Positions 1 through 7,164 of a stretch of 64,000 nt of DNA are shown piece by piece; the stretch's first letter is position 1; the number at the start of each line of letters is the position of its first letter. Under the pieces are notes generated by a model. It was not told the origin of the DNA. It saw only the letters and a program-made list of their open reading frames with translations, and did not search any database. The stretch is from positions 62,001 to 126,000 of the forward strand of contig JANOCD010000133.1 in NCBI GenBank assembly GCA_031411995.1, read 5' to 3'. The stretch comes from Rudanella sp031411995 (GTDB taxonomy: Bacteria > Bacteroidota > Bacteroidia > Cytophagales > Spirosomataceae). Position numbers and translations under genes: made by a program.

Positions 1-2
1 TT

Positions 3-1580
3 ATAAATCAAACCTCGGCTGCTTATGCGGGCCTGACGGCCTGGGGTCTTTTGCAACCGGCTCCTGCTCAGGCTTTTGACTTGCCCCGGCACGATACGGG
101 CGATGATCCCAAAAACCGGAAAGTGGTCATTCTGGGGGCGGGTTTAGCCGGGATGTCCGCTGCCTACGAACTCGGTAAATTGGGTTACGATTGCACGATT
201 CTGGAAGCCCGCGCCCGCTCCGGTGGCCGCGTCTGGACCATTCGGGGGGGCACTTCAGAAACAGAAATGGGCGGACTGGCGCAGACCAGCAAATTCGAGA
301 ACGGATTATATTTCAACGGGGGGGCTGCCCGGATTCCGCACCATCACCAACTGACTCTGCAATATTGTCGGGAGTTGGGGGTGCCGCTCGAAATCTTCAA
401 CGGAGCCAATGAGGCTGCTTATCTCTACAATGACAAAGCCGAGGGGCCGTTGAGCAACAAGCGAATGCGAATCAAGGAATACCACAACGACATGCGCGGC
501 TACTCGTCGGAGTTACTGGCGAAAGCTCTTGATCAATCAACTCTGGATCAGCAGCTTACCAAAGAGGATGTAGAAAAGCTGGTGGACTTTCTAAAAAACG
601 AGGGCGACCTGAACACGGCGCATCTATACAAAGGCACTAACCGGCGTGGCTACAAAGTTGACCCCGGCAAACCTCTTTTTGCCGACGGTGGCCCCGGCGC
701 GGGTGCCAACCCCGGCGACATGACCGACCCCTACGGCCTGACCGATTTGTTGCGTTCCGGCTTTATGCAACCCGTTTTCTACAATGTTGGCGACTACGTT
801 TATGAGCAGCAAACCACGCTGATGCAGCCCGTCGGCGGCATGGACGCGATTCCAAAAGCACTCGAAAAGCGGTTGGCCAACAAGATCGTGTTCAACGCGC
901 CGGTGAAGGAACTCCGCAAAACGGAAACGGGGGTGCGGGTGGTCTACGAACGCGAAGGCAAACCCCAGGAGATAACAGCCGAGTTTTGCATCTGCACGCT
1001 ACCATTGCCCGTTTTGAAAAATATTGATTCCGACATTTCGGGGACGGTGAAGCGGGCGGCTGACTTTGTACCGTACATCAAAACCGGCAAAATCGGGTTA
1101 CAGTTTAAACGGCGGTTTTGGGAAGAAGATGACGGAATTTACGGCGGCATTACGCGCACCAACATGGACATTAACCAGATTTGGTATCCGTCGTTTGGGT
1201 TTATGGGGCAAAAGGGCGTGCTGATTGGCTACTACAATTTCTACAGTCGGGCCGAGGCAGTGGGCAACCTGTCGCTACCCGACCGGCAGAAACTGGCTCT
1301 GGAAGAGGGCGTTAAAATTCACCCGCAATATCCCAACGAGTTCGACAATGCGTTTTCGCTGGCCTGGCACCGCATCCCCCACAGCGAGGGAGGTTGGGCC
1401 ACCTATGACGACAACACACGCCGAAAGTTTTACCCCGCCCTGCTCGAACCTGACGGCAACATTTACTTTGCCGGAGAACACACAACGTACTTAACCGCCT
1501 GGATGGCAGGGGCTTTCACCTCCGCCCGCCGAACTGTGGAGGCAATTCACACGCGGGTCGGGCAATACACGAAGAAATAG
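3..1580 (+). CDS. Flavin amine oxidase (L-amino acid/monoamine oxidase family), 5' end outside window
   Basis: FAD-dependent amine oxidase that would oxidise an amine or L-amino acid to the imine with release of H2O2. A Rossmann dinucleotide motif (VVILGAGLAGMSAAYELG) lies soon after the N-terminal segment, followed by the usual E-A-R...GGR FAD-binding turn. Near the C-terminus is the family's second FAD motif (FAGEHTT, then WMAGAFTSARR). The frame is open back to position 3 and reads through a hydrophobic Ala-rich stretch ending in QPAPAQA, which looks like the end of an export signal. The true start is therefore probably upstream of the window, and the first in-window start (TTG at 51) is not convincing. 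The substrate cannot be told from sequence. Confidence 0.85.
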   Translation: MNQTSAAYAGLTAWGLLQPAPAQAFDLPRHDTGDDPKNRKVVILGAGLAGMSAAYELGKLGYDCTILEARARSGGRVWTIRGGTSETEMGGLAQTSKFENGLYFNGGAARIPHHHQLTLQYCRELGVPLEIFNGANEAAYLYNDKAEGPLSNKRMRIKEYHNDMRGYSSELLAKALDQSTLDQQLTKEDVEKLVDFLKNEGDLNTAHLYKGTNRRGYKVDPGKPLFADGGPGAGANPGDMTDPYGLTDLLRSGFMQPVFYNVGDYVYEQQTTLMQPVGGMDAIPKALEKRLANKIVFNAPVKELRKTETGVRVVYEREGKPQEITAEFCICTLPLPVLKNIDSDISGTVKRAADFVPYIKTGKIGLQFKRRFWEEDDGIYGGITRTNMDINQIWYPSFGFMGQKGVLIGYYNFYSRAEAVGNLSLPDRQKLALEEGVKIHPQYPNEFDNAFSLAWHRIPHSEGGWATYDDNTRRKFYPALLEPDGNIYFAGEHTTYLTAWMAGAFTSARRTVEAIHTRVGQYTKK

Positions 1581-1640
1581 TTTCAAGCTACGCTGTTTCA
1601 AGTTTCATGGCTTTCGCCGTTTCTCAGGCAGCATGTATAT

Positions 1641-1700
1641 TGAAACGCAAAGCATTGAAACCTGAAACGCGAAGCAATTAAACGAGAAGCATTGAAACCT
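1641..1700. repeat. Short imperfect direct repeats in an intergenic spacer
   Basis: The 131-bp spacer between the amine oxidase and the Hint gene contains alternating copies of a unit like GAAACGCRAAGCATT and of TGAAACCT. AAGCATTGAAACCT is present twice exactly (around 1650 and 1687). Function unknown; nothing else is visible in the spacer. Confidence 0.5.
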
Positions 1701-1711
1701 AAAATACAACC

Positions 1712-2719
1712 ATGAAACGCCACATTTTCCCTTTTGTATTCGTCCTGGCTTCGGCCCTGTTGACCAACTTTTTTGCCCAGCGCGTTTGGGCGCAGGCTCC
1801 TGCTCCCGGTGTACTGACTGCCGAGGATGCTAAAGTTATTAAGGCTATCAAAATCGCCAACCTCGAAAAAGACACCTACTTCAAATCGGGCGGGTTTATT
1901 CTGGATCGGTATGAGGAACGCCCCGCCTATGTGTTTAACTACAGCGATGGGATTCAGCGTAAAATCTACCTGTATAAGATCTTTGCGGCTGCCGATACCA
2001 AAGAATTGGGCTTGCTGGCTATTTACCAGAACGGCAAAACCAATGAACTCAAATCCTTTGTGATTCCGGGCGCGGGTGCCGACCGCAAGGCGTGGGATCT
2101 GTATATCGACGACCTTAAATACGTAGGCGAAAAAGAGCAGGGTCTGATGTCGGCCCTGGGGTTTGTGATCTCCCGCGAAATGGCCGTGTTGCTGGCGGGT
2201 GGTGCCGGTGCCAAAACCGACGATGGTGGCAAAAAGAAAGAGGAATACAACTTCTGTTTCGCCCCCGACGCACCCGTTTCTCTGCCCGATGGCACAACCA
2301 AACCTATTTCGGACGTGAAAGCAGGTGACGTTGTCTTGGGCTATGACGCTGTCACTCACACGCTTGTGCCTACTCGCGTAACAGGCGTTCAAGCTCACGT
2401 GCCCGTTGCTCCGGCCACCGAAATTGCACTTGCTGGTGTTTGGATGACTCCTTCGGAAGGGCTAACCGCTGGTCGCAATCAAACTCCTCCGACACTGCTC
2501 GAAGCTACCGCAAACCACCCCGTGCTGACCGCAACTGGTCGTAAGCCATTAGGTCAAGTTCAAAAAGGTGAGACACTTTACCGTTATGAAGCTGGCCAAC
2601 TGATTGCTTATCAGGTGGTTCGTCGTGTTGAGAAAAATCGTTCGGTAAAATCCGTTTATACCATCACCACCGAGCGCGGGGCTTTTGTGGTTGACGGAGC
2701 CGTGGTACTGGATAAGTAG
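1712..2719 (+). CDS. Secreted protein with C-terminal Hint (hedgehog/intein) domain
   Basis: 335 aa. A signal peptide covers about residues 1-28 (ends VWAQAPAP). Residues 30-170 form a domain I do not recognise. A Hint fold begins at C182 (NFCFAPDAPVSLPDG) with the typical PIxDVKxGDxVLGYD strand and a block-B TxxH motif at T266-H269 (TANH). Hint domains use the first Cys for an N-S acyl shift, so cleavage before C182 would release the N-terminal domain. The C-terminus (FVVDGAVVLDK) lacks the terminal His-Asn of inteins, so splicing is not expected, only cleavage or ester formation. The start is the ATG in front of a clear signal sequence. A methyltransferase follows 6 nt downstream. Confidence 0.75.
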   Translation: MKRHIFPFVFVLASALLTNFFAQRVWAQAPAPGVLTAEDAKVIKAIKIANLEKDTYFKSGGFILDRYEERPAYVFNYSDGIQRKIYLYKIFAAADTKELGLLAIYQNGKTNELKSFVIPGAGADRKAWDLYIDDLKYVGEKEQGLMSALGFVISREMAVLLAGGAGAKTDDGGKKKEEYNFCFAPDAPVSLPDGTTKPISDVKAGDVVLGYDAVTHTLVPTRVTGVQAHVPVAPATEIALAGVWMTPSEGLTAGRNQTPPTLLEATANHPVLTATGRKPLGQVQKGETLYRYEAGQLIAYQVVRRVEKNRSVKSVYTITTERGAFVVDGAVVLDK

Positions 2720-2725
2720 GGTTTC

Positions 2726-3298
2726 ATGAACGCTGATTACTGGAACGACCGCTATGAAACCGGACGCACGCCCTGGGATTTAGGGCAACTTTCGCCCCCG
2801 CTCAAAGCCATCATCGACGGAGTTGCCGATAAAAACGCGACTATCCTGATTCCCGGTGCGGGATCTGGTTATGAGGTTGACTACCTTTTAGAACAGGGGT
2901 TTCAATACGTAACGGTAATTGATCTGGCTCCGCTTGCCATTGAACGGCTCGATGAGCGCGTGGGAAATCCGTCCGCCCTCACAATCATCACGGGCGACTT
3001 TTTTGCCCACGAAGGCCAATATGACCTTATTCTGGAACAAACCTTCTTCTGCGCCCTCGACCCGACCCTTCGTCCCACCTATGTCCAACACATGCACGAC
3101 TTGCTGAAACCCAACGGGCGGCTGGCGGGCATTTTGTTTGGCATTGTTTTCCCCTTTGCCGGGCCACCCTTCGGCGGGGCCGTTGAGGAATACAGAGCTT
3201 TATTCGAGACGGTTTTTAGCCACGTTCGGCTAGAGCTTTGTGAACTTTCGGTGAAGCCACGGCTAGGCAGCGAGTGGTGGGTTGAGTTAGGAAGATAA
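2726..3298 (+). CDS. SAM-dependent methyltransferase, thiopurine methyltransferase (TPMT) family
   Basis: 190 aa, cytoplasmic. It opens with the family signature YWNDRYETGRTPWDLG and carries the SAM-binding glycine motif ILIPGAGSGYEVDYL at residues 41-55, then the acidic post-motif (VTVIDLAPLAIE). TPMT-like enzymes transfer methyl from SAM to S, Se or halide acceptors; bacterial members often detoxify thiols or halides, but the acceptor is not predictable here. The start lies 6 nt after the Hint gene stop, so the two are probably co-transcribed. The convergent aminopeptidase ends 8 nt downstream. Confidence 0.85.
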   Translation: MNADYWNDRYETGRTPWDLGQLSPPLKAIIDGVADKNATILIPGAGSGYEVDYLLEQGFQYVTVIDLAPLAIERLDERVGNPSALTIITGDFFAHEGQYDLILEQTFFCALDPTLRPTYVQHMHDLLKPNGRLAGILFGIVFPFAGPPFGGAVEEYRALFETVFSHVRLELCELSVKPRLGSEWWVELGR

Positions 3299-3306
3299 CG
3301 GTACTG

Positions 3307-4770
3307 TTAGCTCCGAAGCCACTCAACCAGCAACCGGATCCCAAACCCGGTTCCGTTTTTCTGGCTTCCAAATTCAGTGTCTCCGTAGGCGGTTCCCGCA
3401 ATGTCCAAATGCGCCCAGGCGGGGTGATTATCAGTGAATACCTCCAGAAATTTTCCGGCAGTGATGGCTCCGGCTAAGGGTTTACCGCTAAAGTTTTTCA
3501 GGTCGGCCACATCTGACTTGATATCTTCGGCATACACATCCCAGAGCGGAAGCCGCCAGAGTCGTTCGCCCGTTTGGTCGGCAGAGCGGGTGAGTTGGTT
3601 GGCCAAATCGTCGTTGTTAGTGAACAGACCGGCCGCGTGGTAGCCGAGGGTGGCAATCACACTTCCGGTTAGGGTGGCCAGGTCAATCAGCACGTCGGGT
3701 TGGAAGTTGCGAACCATGTAGCCCAGCCCGTCGGCCAGCACAATTCGCCCTTCCGCATCGGTGTCGATCACTTCAATCGTTTTGCCGAGGTAAGAGCCAA
3801 TCACATCGCCGGGTTTAGTCGCGCTGCCATCAACCATGTTTTCGGTGGACGGAATAATGCCAATCAGGTGAACGGGCAATTGCAGTTTGGCAGCCACTTC
3901 GAGGGTGCCTAGAACGGCAGCCGCCCCGCCCATATCGCTTTTCATCAGGTGCATACTGGCCGATGGTTTTATTGAAATACCCCCCGTGTCGAAGGTAATG
4001 CCCTTACCAACCAAACCCACTTTTTTAGGGTTCTCGATGCCCGCCGGTTTGTATTCCATAATGATAAAAACCGGCTCATGATCGCTGCCCCGGTTCACCG
4101 ATAACAAGGCCAGCAACCCCTCGGCTTCAATCTGCGCCTTGTTCAGCACCCGAACGCTGTAGCCGTGTTTTTCGCCCGACTGAGTGGCCCAATCGGCCAG
4201 GGTTTGGGGCGTTTTGCAATTGCCCGGCGCGTTCATCAGGTCGATCATTTCGCGCTGCGTCTGGGCAATGGCTTCCGCCCGGTTCAGTGTTTCCGCAGCC
4301 ATTACTTCATCTGAAACAAGCAGGCTGATTTGCCCCTCCTGGCCATAAATTGCCGGGCCGTCGGGCTTGTCGGTCTGGTACAACTTTAAGTCATAGCCGC
4401 CCCCGCGAATACCCAGCACCGCGCCTTCAATAGCCGAACCCTCGGACCGCGAACAGTCGAACGCCCGAAGATCAACCGAAACAGTGAGCGGGAGCCGGGA
4501 TTTCTGATCGAAAAAGAATTTGCGAAACACCCGAAACCAATCGTTAGTTTGCGGATTTTTGCCCATTCCCAACAGGTACGTTTTGCGTCCATCGGATTGG
4601 TAAACGGGTAATACTTCTTTGGTATCTGCTTTAAAATCAGCTTGTAAACGGGCTGACGGAATAGTTAATGAAGCAGCCAGATTTACCAATTGATCCCCCA
4701 GTTCATCGGTTTGAATCAGCGGAATGATGGTCGCTTCGGGCAGTGAAGTGAGGGAGAGAGTAATTGTCAT
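3307..4770 (-). CDS. pepA: Leucyl aminopeptidase (M17 family)
   Basis: 487 aa, cytosolic dinuclear metallopeptidase that removes N-terminal residues from peptides. The C-terminal catalytic domain has all metal and active-site motifs: GKGITFDTGGISIKP (Lys, Asp), KSDMGGAAAV (Asp), and DTDAEGRIVLADGL, which carries the metal-ligand Asp/Glu and active Arg. The family usually has NTDAEGRL, so Asn to Asp at the first position is a small variation. The N-terminal alpha/beta domain covers about residues 1-165. Length is normal for M17. It is transcribed divergently from the antitoxin-like gene at 4816. Confidence 0.95.
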   Translation of the reverse strand: MTITLSLTSLPEATIIPLIQTDELGDQLVNLAASLTIPSARLQADFKADTKEVLPVYQSDGRKTYLLGMGKNPQTNDWFRVFRKFFFDQKSRLPLTVSVDLRAFDCSRSEGSAIEGAVLGIRGGGYDLKLYQTDKPDGPAIYGQEGQISLLVSDEVMAAETLNRAEAIAQTQREMIDLMNAPGNCKTPQTLADWATQSGEKHGYSVRVLNKAQIEAEGLLALLSVNRGSDHEPVFIIMEYKPAGIENPKKVGLVGKGITFDTGGISIKPSASMHLMKSDMGGAAAVLGTLEVAAKLQLPVHLIGIIPSTENMVDGSATKPGDVIGSYLGKTIEVIDTDAEGRIVLADGLGYMVRNFQPDVLIDLATLTGSVIATLGYHAAGLFTNNDDLANQLTRSADQTGERLWRLPLWDVYAEDIKSDVADLKNFSGKPLAGAITAGKFLEVFTDNHPAWAHLDIAGTAYGDTEFGSQKNGTGFGIRLLVEWLRS

Positions 4771-4796
4771 TTCAGTGAGTTTTGTGCGTATATTTG
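4764..4796 (+). promoter_or_regulatory. Bacteroidota-type promoter for the small gene at 4816
   Basis: The -7 element TATATTTG (4789-4796) matches TAnnTTTG exactly. TTG at 4764-4766 is a weak -33 element with a 22-nt gap. A start about 7 nt after the -7 box would give a 13-nt leader to the ATG at 4816. The match is by eye. Confidence 0.45.
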
Positions 4797-4815
4797 ATAA
4801 AACAAACGGCGTATT

Positions 4816-4977
4816 ATGTCAGCGATTGAAACAAAATCTGCTACCAAACCTGATTTTTGGGACAAGCTAACTGAGTCACAACGAGTAGCCATAAAAAAAG
4901 GCATTACAGACGCTGACAATGGCCGGTCGAAGCCTTATCAACAGGTTTTAAGTAAGTACCATAACATATTTGTTTAA
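4816..4977 (+). CDS. Small antitoxin-like protein (addiction-module component type), no toxin partner
   Basis: 53 codons, starting at ATG. The protein contains FWDKLTESQRVAIKKGITDA followed by DNGRSKPYQQVLSKY. This resembles the C-terminal half of the putative addiction module component antitoxins, which typically end in a segment like FWDELTPEQ...GI.D...G...PHEEVM..Y. Such antitoxins normally lie directly before a ParE/RelE toxin gene. Here only a 176-bp spacer with a hairpin follows, and the next gene is on the other strand. It may be an antitoxin that lost its toxin, or an N-terminally shortened member. A good TATATTTG promoter box sits just upstream. Confidence 0.55.
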   Translation: MSAIETKSATKPDFWDKLTESQRVAIKKGITDADNGRSKPYQQVLSKYHNIFV

Positions 4978-5010
4978 ATCAAGGCAGCTTGCTCTTTTTG
5001 GCCGTCCCCG

Positions 5011-5076
5011 CCCCTAAATCCCCTGAAGGGGACTTTGTCCGACGTTGAAGTAAGTCTCCTTCAGGGGATTTAGGGG
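5011..5076. repeat. 25-bp inverted repeat (REP-like hairpin)
   Basis: The left arm at 5011-5035 starts CCCCTAAATCCCCTGAAG and the right arm at 5052-5076 is its reverse complement with one G/T wobble; the loop is 16 nt. The CCCCTAAATCCCCT word is of the kind I associate with dispersed intergenic palindromes in Bacteroidota genomes. There is no T tract. The rest of the 4978-5153 spacer shows nothing else. Confidence 0.8.
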
Positions 5077-5153
5077 CAGAGCAGAACAGAAGAACACGCC
5101 GATTTAATTCGAATAATTGGATGCAAGTACTTGATTATCAATAGAGAGCCAAA

Positions 5154-6227
5154 TCAATAAAACAACCACTCCAACGCAGCCGGGAACTCGCGGCCCCAGT
5201 GGGTTTCCTGGTGGGTGCCAGCCGGGTCAACAGAAAGCTGAATATCAATGGGTTGTCCGTTGTAACACTGCTTCAATAATGAATCCTGGAAGCGTTGCAG
5301 GTTGGGCACCATATAGCTCGATTCGGCCTCGCCCCCATACACGTACACCCGCATTGGAGCCGGGGTTTTGAACTGAATCGCATCGAAATAAATCTTGGGC
5401 GAAATCCAGAGTGAAGGCGAAAAAACCATCAGCCGCCCAAATACATCGGGCCTAAACAATCCCCCATAAACACTGATCAGGCCCCCCAGCGAACTGCCAC
5501 CAATGCCCGTGTGCTCCGAGTCGGGGAGAGTGCGAACGTGCGCGTCGATGACGGGTTTGAGCGTATTGGCCACGAAGTTCAGGTATTGCCGCCCGCGCCC
5601 TTTGCCCATTCGGGTTTTGCCAATTGTGAACTCATTGATCCGGTTTTCGCGACCGTGGTCGATGCTTACCAGAATCACCTCGTGATGGTGCCGGGAGGCC
5701 AGCACCGCCATTTTCTGTTCGATGCCCCAGGAGCCATAGCCAACGCCTGCACCCACCAGATTCTGTCCATCGTTGAGATACAAAACCGGGTATCGCTTGT
5801 CAGGATTCCGATGATAATCATGGGGTAAAATGACTGTAACCCGTCGGCTTGTGCCGAGTTCGGGCGAGCCAAACTCCATGCTCAAAACCTCTTCGGTTGG
5901 CAGGTATTCGGGGTTGAATGGGTTGCCAAACCAACGCCAGTGGGGCACGTAATCCTGCTGAAAATCAGTACCTGTCAGGATAATTCGGTTGGTTGATGCC
6001 TCACCCGCGCTGCTCAGTTCAACATGGTCCCAGCCGCCCCGCGTATACTTGTATTCGATTACGTCGGGCAGGCTGAAGTGGGCGGGAAACTCGATGGTGT
6101 AGTGGCCCGGTTCAGTGGCCTGTAGCTGCAAAAAATCAATGGTAGGGTTCCAGTCGCAAAAATTCCCCGTCACAAAAACGGGTCGGTCATCAATAACAGG
6201 TGTGATCAGTTCTAAACGCAATGACAT
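5154..6227 (-). CDS. Putative esterase (esterase D / Fes-like) with N-terminal CBM48-like domain
   Basis: 357 aa. Residues 1-95 look like an early-set/CBM48-type domain (FVTGNFCDWNPT, later VIEYKYTRGGWDHVE), as in ferri-enterobactin esterases. Residues ~125-357 form an alpha/beta hydrolase of the esterase D family, with VLYLNDGQN near its start, the nucleophile elbow GIGGSSLGGLIS and a plausible catalytic His in THQETHWGREFP. The likely reaction is ester hydrolysis on a carbohydrate or siderophore-like substrate. The ATG at 6227 (MSLRLELITP) is chosen over an upstream in-frame codon because it begins the conserved domain. No signal peptide is evident. Confidence 0.75.
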   Translation of the reverse strand: MSLRLELITPVIDDRPVFVTGNFCDWNPTIDFLQLQATEPGHYTIEFPAHFSLPDVIEYKYTRGGWDHVELSSAGEASTNRIILTGTDFQQDYVPHWRWFGNPFNPEYLPTEEVLSMEFGSPELGTSRRVTVILPHDYHRNPDKRYPVLYLNDGQNLVGAGVGYGSWGIEQKMAVLASRHHHEVILVSIDHGRENRINEFTIGKTRMGKGRGRQYLNFVANTLKPVIDAHVRTLPDSEHTGIGGSSLGGLISVYGGLFRPDVFGRLMVFSPSLWISPKIYFDAIQFKTPAPMRVYVYGGEAESSYMVPNLQRFQDSLLKQCYNGQPIDIQLSVDPAGTHQETHWGREFPAALEWLFY

Positions 6228-6312
6228 ACTATGGGTTGATTGGTAATTGGGGTAATTGGAATATGCCCCTGCTAATAACCAACACCGGATAATACCCAAT
6301 GGTTGCCACAAA

Positions 6313-6960
6313 TTAGCCGCTGTTGCGGCTGAACGGGTTGGAAACCCATTCTACAGAAACGCCTTGTAAACTTGAAAACCGCTCCGTAACGCTCATGGCG
6401 GCAGTTTTTCGTACCTCAATGTTCAGAATGCACTGCGTATCAAACGACTGATTCAGGACGTTGATACCGCTTTCTTTCACAATCCGCATTACGGCGTTCA
6501 TCTGTTCAAAACCAAAACTAATTCGGTATTGCTCGTTTACCGTGCGCATTTCCAGTTGGGCGTTGGCGAGGGCATCGGCAGTGGCCATTTTGTAGGCATT
6601 AATCAGGCCCGGAACGCCCAGCAGCGTGCCGCCGAAGTATCGAACTACCACCACCAGCACATTGGTGAACGGCTTTCCGGGTTGATCCCGCCCATAAATC
6701 GTGTTCAGGATGGGCCGCCCTGCCGAGCCGTTGGGTTCGCCGTCGTCGCTGACCCGGTATTGGGTTTTGTCTAAACCCAGGCGATAGGCATAGCAATGAT
6801 GGTTCGCTTTGGGGTGTTCGTGGCGAAGCGCGTCGAGCAGTTTTTTTGCCTCTGTTTCGGTGCGAATCGGGTAGGCGAAGGCCAGAAACCGGCTTCCCCG
6901 GTCGCGAAACTGGCCTTCAGTGGCTTGAGTAAGGGTTTGAAACGTATCGTCGAAAAGCAT
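6313..6960 (-). CDS. YigZ/IMPACT family protein (UPF0029)
   Basis: 215 aa, cytoplasmic. The IMPACT N-terminal domain shows its hallmark string YRVSDDGEPNGSAGRPIL and the following VVVVRYFGGTLLGVPGLI segment; a small ferredoxin-like C-terminal domain follows (about residues 140-205). The family is widespread and linked to translation or proteolysis (YigZ) and, in eukaryotes, to Gcn2 inhibition; its bacterial role is unsettled. It precedes the esterase gene on the same strand. Confidence 0.9.
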   Translation of the reverse strand: MLFDDTFQTLTQATEGQFRDRGSRFLAFAYPIRTETEAKKLLDALRHEHPKANHHCYAYRLGLDKTQYRVSDDGEPNGSAGRPILNTIYGRDQPGKPFTNVLVVVVRYFGGTLLGVPGLINAYKMATADALANAQLEMRTVNEQYRISFGFEQMNAVMRIVKESGINVLNQSFDTQCILNIEVRKTAAMSVTERFSSLQGVSVEWVSNPFSRNSG

Positions 6961-7042
6961 GAAAAGAAGACTGTGAGCGGCCTGTTTACCTAATAAATGA
7001 CAAAAATACCCTTTATACCGTATAATGCGTTTTGACCGCTAG

Positions 7043-7072
7043 TTTGTATTGTCTGTCTGATTCGTATATTTG
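7043..7072 (+). promoter_or_regulatory. Promoter for the SNF2 gene
   Basis: TTTG at 7043-7046 and TATATTTG at 7065-7072, 18 nt apart, match the Bacteroidota housekeeping consensus. The predicted leader to ATG 7165 is about 85 nt. Confidence 0.55.
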
Positions 7073-7164
7073 AGACCGTTCCCTAAGAAACCTACCCACA
7101 AGTTAGTTAATTAGATAGCTTTGGAGTTGGGTTGGTTTGTCTTTTTATTCCGTGCTATAGTCTC

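Noticed and set aside
1598..2398. 266-codon minus-strand frame opposite the Hint gene
   Set aside because: It is antisense to a gene with a signal peptide and Hint motifs, and its composition matches a complement-strand shadow.
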